Virus record (IMG/VR): IMGVR_UViG_3300010430_000069
Location: 1-50,740 of that record
From: a virus
Length of the DNA: 50,740 nucleotides
Strand: one strand, 5' to 3'
Shown here: piece by piece, positions 25,529 through 33,066 of the stretch
How the letters are laid out: each line of letters opens with the position of its first letter
Position numbering within the stretch: position 1 is the first letter of the stretch
The notes under the pieces: generated by a model
The model's input: only the letters and a program-made list of their open reading frames with translations
What the model was told of the DNA's origin: nothing
Databases searched by the model: none
Made by a program: the position numbers and the translations under genes

Positions 25529-26289
25529 TGAGTAAGCCTAAGATTCTCTTGTTTGATATTGAGACAAGACCTATGACTATCCATTCATGGACTGTCTGGA
25601 AAGCAAACGCTTTGGAGGTTTTGGAGAATGTCAAACTTATGTCAGTAGCCTGGAAATGGTTTGGTGAAAAGAAAGTATACTTTGCCGGCCTTCCTGACTA
25701 TGAGCTGTATGATGACGATCCTTCAGACGATTATGCTGTTGTTCTTGAATTAAGAAATCTCTTGGACGAAGCAGACATCGTAATTGCCCACAATGGAAAA
25801 GCTTTTGATATCCCTAGAACTAACGCTAGAATGGCTGTTCATGGAATTGCTCCACCGAGCCCTTACTTGGTAATTGACACTCTTAAGGTTGCCAGAACCT
25901 TCTTCAAGTTTGACTCCAATCGTCTTAACGATCTTGGACAAGTACTAGAAGTAGGTAAAAAACTACCTCACACAGGTTTTGACTTGTGGAAGCGTTGTAT
26001 GCAAGGTGACCCGTCTGCCTGGAAGTTGATGAAAGACTACAACATTCAGGACGTCCAGCTTCTGGAAGACGTTTACGTAAAACTACGTCCGTTCATCCAA
26101 GGTCACCCAAACATGGGTCTGCACTTCGAAAACATGTGTTGTACCAACTGTGGTTCTGAAAACGTACAGCAGCGTGGGTATAAGCACACTAGAACTCGTA
26201 GGTACAAGCAGTACGTGTGTAACGACTGTGGTGCCTGGTGCCGACATCGCCTGTCTGAAAAAGAAAACCTTCCATCCTTGACTAACTAG
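25528..26289 (+). CDS. DnaQ-type 3'-5' exonuclease with C-terminal zinc ribbon
   Basis: The 253-residue protein has the DEDD exonuclease motifs. They are FDIET (D10, E12) near the start, IAHNGKAFDIPR in the middle with the second Asp, and YNIQDVQLLEDVY (Tyr and Asp) near residue 172, so it is the DEDDy type. The C-terminal 50 residues add a four-cysteine zinc ribbon (CCTNCGS ... CNDCGAWC). It could proofread, trim or degrade DNA or RNA. Its C-terminal zinc module suggests nucleic acid binding. It starts on the last base of the preceding stop codon. Confidence 0.85.
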   Translation: MSKPKILLFDIETRPMTIHSWTVWKANALEVLENVKLMSVAWKWFGEKKVYFAGLPDYELYDDDPSDDYAVVLELRNLLDEADIVIAHNGKAFDIPRTNARMAVHGIAPPSPYLVIDTLKVARTFFKFDSNRLNDLGQVLEVGKKLPHTGFDLWKRCMQGDPSAWKLMKDYNIQDVQLLEDVYVKLRPFIQGHPNMGLHFENMCCTNCGSENVQQRGYKHTRTRRYKQYVCNDCGAWCRHRLSEKENLPSLTN

Positions 26290-26301
26290 AAAGACCGAGC
26301 C

Positions 26302-26670
26302 ATGCTTTCCGTACCTATGCCTGTCGGCGAGATTCTAGACAGGATCTCTATCCTTACTATCCGCCGAAAACGAAAAGGTCTCAGCCAAAACCAACTTGAG
26401 TATTTGGGAGATCTTAAAGAGGCTGTGCGTCACCTTCGTAACTGGGAGGAGTTGTCTGAACAGGTGACTCTTTTGAATCATTACAACGAACTGCTCTGGG
26501 AACTAGAAGATCAGATCAGATCAGTTATTGATCGAGACACTATTGCTAAGACGGCTTTAGAAATCATCAAGACCAATGATTCCCGTTGCGAAGCCAAGGC
26601 TCAAATCAACCGTTTAACCAATTCTACTGGTGAACTTAAACAGTACACCCGCGGAGCTCAAAATGCTTAG
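26302..26670 (+). CDS. DUF6165-like protein
   Basis: The 122-residue helical protein matches a pattern I know from the DUF6165 family: PVGEILDRISILTIRRKR, then LNHYNELLWELEDQIR, then TNDSRCEAKAQINRLTNSTG. Bacterial members often sit near surface-polysaccharide or glycosyltransferase genes; their function is not known to me. Family assignment is from memory of the motif order. The stop overlaps the start of the next gene by 8 bases. Confidence 0.65.
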   Translation: MLSVPMPVGEILDRISILTIRRKRKGLSQNQLEYLGDLKEAVRHLRNWEELSEQVTLLNHYNELLWELEDQIRSVIDRDTIAKTALEIIKTNDSRCEAKAQINRLTNSTGELKQYTRGAQNA

Positions 26671-27169
26671 AATGTGTAAATTCTACTCTCTGGAGCCGAT
26701 TTCTCCTGAGGTACGCAAGAACTTTACTCTGCCTTCTTGGCCATTTTACAATGGACCTACTGGACCTATCCCACCAGATTGTTTACAATACTTTCAGAAA
26801 CTGAGAATTATTCACTGGAATGATCCCAACAGCAAAGTGAAGAAAGTACCAAACAGCATCATGGTGCCAGACGAAAATGGATATACACCTGATGAATTAC
26901 AACCTCCATTGGAAATTAAGGCTTATCGCCACCTGGTTTCGATTGACCTCGACACCTTCAAAGTAGCTGAGATCCCAAAGGAATACCGAGGTGGTATTTC
27001 TGATAAAGATTGGCTTGACTTCTATGGTGACTTTAAGTGGTGGTTAGAGTGTAACACACTTGGGACCATTTACGGAATCTCCAATACAAGAGTAAAGTTT
27101 GTGATCGATGACAAAACTAAAGGACGCGGACTGCATAATCTCCAGAGTTTTCGCCCAGAGACTGGTTGA
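26663..27169 (+). CDS. Unknown protein
   Basis: I start this at the ATG at 26663 (MLRMCKFYSLEPISPEVRKN), preceded by GCGGAG. The 168-residue protein is rich in Pro, Trp and Tyr, with segments LPSWPFYNGPTGPIPPDCLQ and DWLDFYGDFKWWLE. It is probably a compact globular protein. I recognise no domain. It overlaps the preceding and following genes in other frames. Confidence 0.6.
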   Translation: MLRMCKFYSLEPISPEVRKNFTLPSWPFYNGPTGPIPPDCLQYFQKLRIIHWNDPNSKVKKVPNSIMVPDENGYTPDELQPPLEIKAYRHLVSIDLDTFKVAEIPKEYRGGISDKDWLDFYGDFKWWLECNTLGTIYGISNTRVKFVIDDKTKGRGLHNLQSFRPETG

Positions 27170-27590
27170 TGATACTGAGTTGATTGATGAGATTCTGGTT
27201 CACTACGAAAAAGTAACCGATTATGCCAAGAAACTATACAAGATCCAGAGTGATTTCCCTGATCTTGATATTGAGTTCTGGCAATATCGATTTTCGGAAC
27301 TTCAGAATAAAATCGACCTGTTAAAACAACAGTCAGAAGATGCCAAGGCGGAAGGTCGAAGAGACGATAAAAAGTCTATTGACTCCAAACTTCGAGAACT
27401 CAAAGGTCGTATGAAACTTGACGAGGAAAAACTTAAGCTTCAAGGGATCAAAGGTCTCAAGAATGCTTGCGTAAAACTAGTTGAGTTTCAGGCAGAGCTT
27501 AAGAGGCTATGCAAGACTTTTGAAGCACGGCATTATAGTGAAGACTTCACAGTAGTTGATGCGATTCCCTGCGTAAAGAGGTATCTATGA
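27108..27590 (+). CDS. Coiled-coil protein
   Basis: The 160-residue protein is almost wholly helical, with a charged coiled coil in the middle (FSELQNKIDLLKQQSEDAKA, KLRELKGRMKLDEEKLKLQG). It overlaps the upstream gene by 62 bases; a later start near 27180 (LIDEILVHYE) is possible but has no better start codon. A role in assembly or binding is unknown. Four bases overlap with the acetyltransferase gene. Confidence 0.6.
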   Translation: MTKLKDADCIISRVFAQRLVDDTELIDEILVHYEKVTDYAKKLYKIQSDFPDLDIEFWQYRFSELQNKIDLLKQQSEDAKAEGRRDDKKSIDSKLRELKGRMKLDEEKLKLQGIKGLKNACVKLVEFQAELKRLCKTFEARHYSEDFTVVDAIPCVKRYL

Positions 27591-28081
27591 TTCTTTTGAG
27601 ATTTGCCCAGGCTAGTGATGAAGCCGCAATTAAAGCAATCGAGAACTCATTGCCTAAGGTAGCAGCGTACTCGCCTGATATTCTGGACAAGATAACCCAG
27701 CTAGACTTCAAACACATAGTTGTTGAAGTTGACAACGAAGTTGTAGGTCATTGCATCTACTCTTCGGAGCCTGGGACTCAAGATATTCAGATCATCCGTA
27801 TTGCCGTTCATTCAACTAAACATCGCAAGGGATACGGGTATGCCATGGTTAACTCATTAATAGTGAAAGCCCGGCACACCCATGTCAGTTGTAGAGTTTC
27901 TGCAGTAATCAATGAAACCCGACCGTGGGAGCGACTGTTCTTCTCAGCGTGTGGTCTTATCCTAGTTGAGAAGTGCCAGGGTGAGGACGAGTATCTCATG
28001 GAGATTTCCCACCCCACTGTTGAAATCCAGAAAATCAAGAAACGTCCTCGTTTCTTGGTAAAACCAGACAAGCAGTCTTGA
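27587..28081 (+). CDS. GNAT-family N-acetyltransferase
   Basis: The 164-residue protein has a GNAT fold pattern: an N-terminal strand (LLRFAQASDEAAIKAIE), the central strands VVEVDNEVVGHCIYSS and IQIIRIAVHS, and the acetyl-CoA loop HRKGYGYAMV (the R/QxxGxG/A motif A). A C-terminal part ends LFFSACGLILVEKCQ. It would acetylate an amine on a protein or small molecule; the acceptor cannot be predicted. The C-terminal tail KIKKRPRFLVKPDKQS is basic. A promoter begins inside its stop region. Confidence 0.8.
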   Translation: MILLRFAQASDEAAIKAIENSLPKVAAYSPDILDKITQLDFKHIVVEVDNEVVGHCIYSSEPGTQDIQIIRIAVHSTKHRKGYGYAMVNSLIVKARHTHVSCRVSAVINETRPWERLFFSACGLILVEKCQGEDEYLMEISHPTVEIQKIKKRPRFLVKPDKQS

Positions 28082-28106
28082 CGTCAAACTAACCTAGTGC
28101 TACAAT
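28078..28106 (+). promoter_or_regulatory. Internal sigma70-type promoter
   Basis: TTGACG (28078-28083), 17-base spacer, TACAAT (28101-28106). It begins in the stop codon of the acetyltransferase gene and should start RNA near 28112, driving the dNMP kinase, ThyA and RNA ligase block. Confidence 0.8.
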
Positions 28107-28107
28107 G

Positions 28108-28133
28108 AGGCCTCAGGGATTTCCCTGTGGCCT
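28108..28133 (+). promoter_or_regulatory. Hairpin/operator at the promoter start site
   Basis: AGGCC-T-CAGGGA, loop TT, TCCCTG-T-GGCCT: an almost perfect 12-bp inverted repeat two bases after the -10 box, followed by TTTACTTTTG. It may be a 5'-end stabilising hairpin, a repressor site, or an early attenuator. Confidence 0.6.
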
Positions 28134-28154
28134 TTACTTTTGTTCGGAGTATTT

Positions 28155-28694
28155 ATGAAGACAATTATTTTCAACGGTCCTCCAAGATCAGGCAAAGATG
28201 AATGTTGCCGGATCCTTATGGGTCTCCATAGTTTCATGCCAACTAAGATTGCGGATCCTCTGGTTGAGGCGGTAGCAAAAACTCTTGGGCTCAGTAAAGA
28301 ACAGACAGATTATTATCGGGAAGCTGGTAAAGACGAACCCATTTTTAATGGACTGTCATTTCGAGACATGTTGATCAACTACTCCGAGAAGGTAGCTATT
28401 CCCCGGCATGGGAAAAACTACTGGATCGAACAGTGGCACGAGAATGTGACAAAACATAGTCACAGGTTATTTTCAATCTCAGATATGGGGTTTGACCGTG
28501 AGCTCAAATACTTAGATGAGAGATACTCCGCGAATGAGATCTGTATTGTTCGCCTGGAGAGACCTGGAAAGACGTTTGAGAATGATTCCCGCGATTATGT
28601 CTATCGCTTCGACTACAAGATAGTGAACGACGGATCATTGTCTGATTTGTATACAGCAGTTGACAAAGTTGCAAAGGACTTCCTACAAGGTTAA
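28155..28694 (+). CDS. Deoxynucleoside monophosphate kinase
   Basis: Starting at the ATG at 28155 (GGAG upstream; a TTG at 28140 is less likely), the 179-residue protein opens with a P-loop, IIFNGPPRSGKDECCRIL (Lys14). It resembles T4 gp1-type dNMP kinases. It has the helix ADPLVEAVAKTLGLSKEQTD and segment LFSISDMGFDRELKYL, which fits a base-recognition or lid part. It would phosphorylate dNMPs, including dTMP made by the ThyA encoded downstream, for DNA synthesis in the host cytoplasm. Confidence 0.78.
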   Translation: MKTIIFNGPPRSGKDECCRILMGLHSFMPTKIADPLVEAVAKTLGLSKEQTDYYREAGKDEPIFNGLSFRDMLINYSEKVAIPRHGKNYWIEQWHENVTKHSHRLFSISDMGFDRELKYLDERYSANEICIVRLERPGKTFENDSRDYVYRFDYKIVNDGSLSDLYTAVDKVAKDFLQG

Positions 28695-28696
28695 TT

Positions 28697-28951
28697 ATGG
28701 ATCTTTTTATGGTTTCCGGTTTTGCCGGTCGCGATCAGATATTCATCGTAGCCTTCAATGAATATGAGGCTTGGGATTACCTGAAAGAACAACACGGACT
28801 TGATTTTTTCCGCAGCCGTTTTCCAATTATGAGAAAGCTAGACGAAAATGAATGTGTGGAAGTGAACAACACAGAAATGGGAGTTGGTGTATACATCTCC
28901 TATTGGCCCAGCGAAGGAATTGTTGAAGAGGAAATGCAACTATGTCTTTAG
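28697..28951 (+). CDS. Unknown small protein
   Basis: An 84-residue protein with a ferredoxin-like alpha/beta feel (MDLFMVSGFAGRDQIFIVAF, NEYEAWDYLKEQHGL) and an acidic C-terminus. It lies 2 bases after the kinase and overlaps the thyA start by 10 bases. No family recognised. Confidence 0.6.
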   Translation: MDLFMVSGFAGRDQIFIVAFNEYEAWDYLKEQHGLDFFRSRFPIMRKLDENECVEVNNTEMGVGVYISYWPSEGIVEEEMQLCL

Positions 28952-29775
28952 ATGATCACTATTATCACTTAGCTGATGGGATCCTTGAGTATGGCGAAGA
29001 CTCAGAGGACCGCACTGGTACCGGCACTCGCCGGCGATTTGGAACACGACTGTTTTACCTTGCCCGCCCAACAGAATTTCCTATTCTGACGACAAAGTAC
29101 ATCAGTTTTAAGGCGGTCTACGATGAGCTGAAGTGGTTCTATAGTGGAAGCACAAAAGTTTCAGACTTGCCGAAGCATATTCAGCACTGGTGGAAGCCAT
29201 TTGCCGACGAATCTGGCGATATTGGTCATTCCTATGGAAAGAACCTGCGTACTTTTCCGGACTACCAATATCCTGGCATCACCCACGACCAACTGGGTGG
29301 CGTTCTAAGGTCTCTGACCGAAAATACGACGAGCCGTCGTCACATCATGTCTACATGGAATCCAGGTAGTGTGCCCGACCTTACGCTACCGCCATGCCAT
29401 GGTTTGGTGATTCAGTTCTACGTTACAAAGTTTGGACAACTCAGGATGCAGACGTACCAGCGATCTGCTGATGTTTTCTTGGGTCTGCCAATTAACTTGA
29501 GTCACTATGCGTTGCTTCTCAACATGGTTGCTTTTTCTACTGGTTTGGATCCACATAGTATTGTCTATATCATAGGCGACACTCATATTTACAATGATCA
29601 CATTCCACTGATTACTGAGCAGCTGTCTCGGGAGCACTATGAGCCTCCAGGACTATTTATCAACGCCAAAAAGTATAACGACCCTCTCGAAACATTCCTG
29701 AACATTGAGTTCTCAGACCTAGAATTGGTCGGATATAAAAGTCACCCAAAAATTAAAGGAAACATGTCTGTATGA
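28942..29775 (+). CDS. thyA: Thymidylate synthase
   Basis: The 277-residue protein methylates dUMP to dTMP using methylene-tetrahydrofolate. It has EDRTGTGTRRRFG (phosphate-binding Arg), the active-site Cys152 in TLPPCHGLVIQFY, the RSADVFLGLPINLSHYALLL segment, and DTHIYNDH. The Asn in LGLPINL is the residue that distinguishes dUMP from dCMP enzymes, which favours true ThyA over dCMP hydroxymethylase. Length is close to the bacterial standard. It is part of the dNTP supply block with the reductase and kinase. Confidence 0.92.
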   Translation: MSLDDHYYHLADGILEYGEDSEDRTGTGTRRRFGTRLFYLARPTEFPILTTKYISFKAVYDELKWFYSGSTKVSDLPKHIQHWWKPFADESGDIGHSYGKNLRTFPDYQYPGITHDQLGGVLRSLTENTTSRRHIMSTWNPGSVPDLTLPPCHGLVIQFYVTKFGQLRMQTYQRSADVFLGLPINLSHYALLLNMVAFSTGLDPHSIVYIIGDTHIYNDHIPLITEQLSREHYEPPGLFINAKKYNDPLETFLNIEFSDLELVGYKSHPKIKGNMSV

Positions 29776-31031
29776 AAACGTCATTGACCAACGAGAATTA
29801 TTGCTGCGAGATCATTGAACTGCCGGTTATTGAGACCGTCGAAGGCTTCGATAATCTGGGAGCAGTTTATCTCTATGGATACACAGCATTAGTCCCAAAA
29901 ACGATGAATCCTGGCGAAAAATGCTTGTTTTTCACTGCAGAATCACAAATTTCAGAGAAATTTTGTCACGAAAACAACCTGTTTCGAGACAACAATCTGA
30001 ACAAAAACACTGAGGAAAAGGGGTATTTTGAGCCTACTAGACGTGTTAAGGCCTTAAAAATGAAGGGGGTAATCTCATCTGCACTTATTTTGCCAGCGGA
30101 TTCTCTTCCAGAGGCTAAAGATCTTCCAATTGGAACGCGATTTAACTACATTTCTGGACATGAGCTAGTTAAAAAGTACCAAGTGCCTCAGAATTCGTCA
30201 GGTCTTGGAGGAAAATCCAGAAAAGGTAAGGGTACTAAAGTACTTCGAGCGACAACAGAGCATTTTCCAAAGCATTTCGACACCAGCAACTACCACAAAA
30301 ACAAGAAATTTTTGCCTGAGGTTGGCACCTACTATGTGAGCCAGAAACTGCATGGAACCTCCGCTAGATTCGGTAACGTAAAGGTGAGTAAAGCTGCCCG
30401 GATTCGAGACCGCATTGCCTCATTCTTTGGTGTTTCTGTTGAATCGAAAGAATACAAATTTATTGCTGGCAGTCGAAAGGTTGATTTCCTACCAAATATC
30501 GGAAAAGTACCAAAATGGCACTCCGATGAGTCTGGAAATGTTTGGGAGTACTGGCGTAAGAAACTCGTTGGTAAAATACCTAAGGACTTTATCGTTTACG
30601 GTGAGATTGTTGGGTACTATGGAAAAAAAGAGATCCAGGCGGGCTTTGATTACGGGTTCAAACCTGGTGAATCTGGATTTTTCGTCTATCGTGTAGTTCA
30701 TATTACAGACAACGGTCTCGCGATTGACTTATCTTGGGACCAAGTTACTCAGTTTTGCTCTCATAACGGACTGTCTATTGTGCCCACTATTACATGTCCG
30801 GAGGCAAACCTTGAATGGATTGAAATGTTCATGGATTCCCGTTCAGATACACGTTTGAATGATTACTATCCAGGATTTCTTCCCGTCAAAAAAGTTGACG
30901 AGGGTTTTTGCGTACGAGTTGATGGATACCCAGGGCCTCTTGTGTTAAAATACAAGTTTCCTAAGTTTTTAGCGTATGAAACCGGGCAACTAGATAAAGG
31001 GATAGTCGATATTGAATCACTCGAAGTGTAA
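29772..31031 (+). CDS. RNA ligase, DRB0094-like family
   Basis: The 419-residue protein has an N-terminal OB-like domain (about residues 10-130) and a nucleotidyltransferase core with motif I QKLHGTSARFG (Lys192 is the predicted AMP-accepting lysine). Later motifs include DFIVYGEIVGYYG (motif III/IIIa type), GFFVYRV, and VDEGFCVRVDGYPG with VLKYK near the C-terminus (motifs IV and V). Known DRB0094-type ligases seal 3'-OH/5'-phosphate nicks with an RNA 3'-OH strand. It could repair host tRNAs or help process the phage's unusual tRNA-like genes; both are inference. Confidence 0.85.
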   Translation: MKTSLTNENYCCEIIELPVIETVEGFDNLGAVYLYGYTALVPKTMNPGEKCLFFTAESQISEKFCHENNLFRDNNLNKNTEEKGYFEPTRRVKALKMKGVISSALILPADSLPEAKDLPIGTRFNYISGHELVKKYQVPQNSSGLGGKSRKGKGTKVLRATTEHFPKHFDTSNYHKNKKFLPEVGTYYVSQKLHGTSARFGNVKVSKAARIRDRIASFFGVSVESKEYKFIAGSRKVDFLPNIGKVPKWHSDESGNVWEYWRKKLVGKIPKDFIVYGEIVGYYGKKEIQAGFDYGFKPGESGFFVYRVVHITDNGLAIDLSWDQVTQFCSHNGLSIVPTITCPEANLEWIEMFMDSRSDTRLNDYYPGFLPVKKVDEGFCVRVDGYPGPLVLKYKFPKFLAYETGQLDKGIVDIESLEV

Positions 31032-31155
31032 ACATAATTGGGTGACATTCGGATTTCCACTGATAACACCTGATGGAATCTTTTACTATCAGAAGTGCTC
31101 TGAATGCCCAGCGTTTCGCAGCACTAAACCTCGAAACAAGGAATACAAAAAATGA
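31012..31155 (+). CDS. Small zinc-ribbon protein
   Basis: A 47-residue frame begins at a TTG at 31012, just after an in-frame stop, with AAAGGGATAG upstream. It reads MNHSKCKHNWVTFGFPLITP, then DGIFYYQKCSECPAFRSTKP and a Lys-rich end. Cys6, His8, Cys29 and Cys32 make a plausible zinc site, and the pattern is common among short phage zinc ribbons. It overlaps the ligase end and the next start (ATGA). Confidence 0.6.
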   Translation: MNHSKCKHNWVTFGFPLITPDGIFYYQKCSECPAFRSTKPRNKEYKK

Positions 31156-31376
31156 CAGAGCGTAACCCAACAGAAGCCGAAGAGGCATATTCCGGCTTCA
31201 AAAGTTCGTTGATCCACACTTTGGCTTCCTTGAATCATATAGTCATTGACGAGCCTGAGGGATACCATGATCTTCCTGAAGAGTTCAGGCAGGCCCACAA
31301 CCACATGCACTCCCAACTACTAAGTATGAGGCAATTGTGTGACAAAATCGAAAAGGATAATCCTGGATCACCTTAA
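31152..31376 (+). CDS. Unknown small helical protein
   Basis: A 74-residue acidic protein with His-rich middle (FRQAHNHMHSQLLSMRQLCD). It starts in an ATGA overlap with the zinc-ribbon gene and its end overlaps the next gene by 38 bases. No family recognised. Confidence 0.6.
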   Translation: MTERNPTEAEEAYSGFKSSLIHTLASLNHIVIDEPEGYHDLPEEFRQAHNHMHSQLLSMRQLCDKIEKDNPGSP

Positions 31377-31656
31377 CTACTTGCTTGAGAGCCAGGATTA
31401 TGATACATTGGTACTAATCAACCTTCGGTTGAGTCAAATAATGACTGAAGTACGAGAACAGATTTACCCAGAGGAAAAAATGGACGAAGAATACTTGGAT
31501 TTGGTGGAGCAATGTGAAACTTGCGAAGGCTGCGGGCGAGAAACCTGCGAACCAGTCTTTGATGAGGAAAACAATCCATGGTGTAAGCAGTGTTTTGTCT
31601 GGGATGAAGAGCCCACAGAGGATCTTGAGCAATTTGAGGACGATTCTGATGAGTGA
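31339..31656 (+). CDS. Small protein with four-cysteine knuckle
   Basis: The 105-residue protein starts at a GTG. Its N-terminal half is helical (HLNYLLESQDYDTLVLINLR). The C-terminal half holds CETCEGCGRETCEP and WCKQCFVWDEE, a clustered Cys arrangement that probably binds zinc. It ends in a very acidic tail (EDLEQFEDDSDE). Binding partner unknown. An 8-base overlap (ATGAGTGA) links it to the next gene. Confidence 0.65.
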   Translation: MTKSKRIILDHLNYLLESQDYDTLVLINLRLSQIMTEVREQIYPEEKMDEEYLDLVEQCETCEGCGRETCEPVFDEENNPWCKQCFVWDEEPTEDLEQFEDDSDE

Positions 31657-31786
31657 TTCTTCCAGAAAGTTGCTTGAAGGCATTAAGGAAGAGCTAGAAA
31701 TGCTGATTTCTTGGCCTTATACAGGGTATGCTCGGGCCGTTTTTCAACGTTGGCACTCCGCAATAGAGGAGATTTTGAGTGAATAA
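31649..31786 (+). CDS. Small unknown helical protein
   Basis: A 45-residue protein from the ATG at 31649 (MSDSSRKLLEGIKEELEMLI), overlapping the preceding stop by 8 bases in the ATGAGTGA style seen throughout this operon. The rest (SWPYTGYARAVFQRWHSAIE) is amphipathic. An upstream in-frame ATG at 31514 would lie deep in the previous gene and is unlikely. Confidence 0.55.
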   Translation: MSDSSRKLLEGIKEELEMLISWPYTGYARAVFQRWHSAIEEILSE

Positions 31787-32348
31787 AGTGTGTTTTTTGG
31801 ACCTAGACGGCATCATTTGCAACTTTGTCCAAGGATTGATCGACTTTCATGGACTAAATATCCACCATGATGACTGGACTTGTTGGAATTTTCATCGTCA
31901 ACTAGGAATGACAGACAACGATCTGTTTGGACCGACTGAGAACGGCACATTTTGGCGTAAATTAAAGCCATACCCTTGGGCAAATAGGGTGATAAACCGG
32001 ATTGAAGAAAGTGGATACAAGATTATCTTCGCCACATCCCCAAATCAGGATCCAAAATGTGCTTCCCAGAAGGTTCACTGGTTAATTGACCATGGATTCA
32101 TGGAAAAATCTTCACGAAACTACAACATCGGGCATTACAAAGAGTATTTATCCCAACCTGGGACGATTTTGGTTGATGATAAGCCTGAAAATTGTCAAAA
32201 ATTCGACAAAGGTCTAGGTAACGCCCATTTGTTCGAGCAACCTTGGAATTCAAGCCGCCCTTTATGGGTCGCTCGCCTCACAAATCTGGATATTTTCCTG
32301 AATGACCAAAAAAGTCAGGACTTTTTAACAACTCCCAACGAAATCTGA
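31779..32348 (+). CDS. 5'(3')-deoxyribonucleotidase (HAD superfamily, NT5C-like)
   Basis: The 189-residue protein starts at a GTG and has the HAD motifs. VCFLDLDGIICNFVQG gives D8xD10 (nucleophile and acid), IIFATSPNQDP supplies motif II, KVHWLIDHG a helix before motif III, and TILVDDKPENCQKF motif IV with the acidic pair. Insert helices between motif I and II (WNFHRQLGMTDNDLFG) are as in NT5C-type enzymes. It would remove the phosphate from dNMPs, adjusting pool balance with the kinase, reductase and ThyA. Confidence 0.82.
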   Translation: MNKVCFLDLDGIICNFVQGLIDFHGLNIHHDDWTCWNFHRQLGMTDNDLFGPTENGTFWRKLKPYPWANRVINRIEESGYKIIFATSPNQDPKCASQKVHWLIDHGFMEKSSRNYNIGHYKEYLSQPGTILVDDKPENCQKFDKGLGNAHLFEQPWNSSRPLWVARLTNLDIFLNDQKSQDFLTTPNEI

Positions 32349-32356
32349 AGAAAAAT

Positions 32357-32869
32357 ATGACAATTGTAGCTGCTCGCAAGTATTCAGACTGTATTTTGTT
32401 CTCGTGTGATAGCCAGGTAACCCGGGGTAATCGAAAAACAACGCCACCAAACCTCCAAGCCAAGAAAATTTTCACTTCCGGTGAGATGACTATCGGAGGA
32501 GCCGGTCTGTTATCGGATCTCCAATGGCTCCACAAGTATTCTGAGAGCCATGGAGTAGGAACCAACGTAAATGAGTACTCTATTTCTGAGTACATGACAG
32601 ATTTTGTTCGCTGGATGCGGAAGCTCGATTCAAATTACCAGTGCAAATCAGATTTTCTAATAGCTCATGGTACCAATTTGTTCGAATGCTTTGAAGCAAC
32701 TTCCGTATTTGTAGTTCCTGAGTATTCTTGTATTGGGAGCGGGCGTGATTTTGCCTTAGCAGCCATGTACCTGAATAACACACCCGAACAAGCCTGTACT
32801 GTAGCAACAGCTTTTTGTCTATACTGCCAAGGACCTGTTTCAACCTACCGCCATCAATTTGGAAAGTAA
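32357..32869 (+). CDS. HslV/proteasome-beta-like N-terminal nucleophile peptidase
   Basis: The 170-residue protein lines up with HslV over its length. Thr2, after removal of Met1, is the likely nucleophile (MTIVAARKYSD). FSCDSQVTRGN matches HslV IAGDGQATLGN with the Asp at mature position 17. NLQAKKIF matches the Lys33 region, MTIGGAGLLSDLQWL matches IAGFAGGTAD, and CIGSGRDFALAAMYLNNTPE matches IGSGGNYAQAAARAL. HslV is a threonine protease forming double hexamers and needs the HslU ATPase, which is not seen here. It may be a phage peptidase of the Ntn family that works alone or with host ATPases. Confidence 0.78.
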   Translation: MTIVAARKYSDCILFSCDSQVTRGNRKTTPPNLQAKKIFTSGEMTIGGAGLLSDLQWLHKYSESHGVGTNVNEYSISEYMTDFVRWMRKLDSNYQCKSDFLIAHGTNLFECFEATSVFVVPEYSCIGSGRDFALAAMYLNNTPEQACTVATAFCLYCQGPVSTYRHQFGK

Positions 32870-32871
32870 CC

Positions 32872-33066
32872 ATGGGATTAGATGTAGTTCGTATTGCAGC
32901 CAACGAAGTTCAGCTTGCTTTGAAAGAATTGGAGGCTTGTGATAACATTGACAAGTTAGACACCATCTTCCAACGGGGTTTGGATGCCTGGGAAGCTCTG
33001 TCAAATGCCAAGCAAGCCCAACTGGACATGTTTATTGAGGATCCTACTGATGTACGAGATAATTGA
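32872..33066 (+). CDS. Unknown small helical protein
   Basis: A 64-residue protein from the ATG at 32872 (MGLDVVRIAANEVQLALKEL), 2 bases after the HslV-like gene. It is helical and acidic, and overlaps the start of the next gene. No family recognised; its position between two peptidase genes is the only hint. Confidence 0.6.
   Translation: MGLDVVRIAANEVQLALKELEACDNIDKLDTIFQRGLDAWEALSNAKQAQLDMFIEDPTDVRDN

Noticed and set aside
28942-29775. dCMP or dUMP hydroxymethylase instead of thymidylate synthase
   Set aside because: The Asn that marks thymidylate synthase is kept in LGLPINL, and no modified-base pathway genes are seen nearby.
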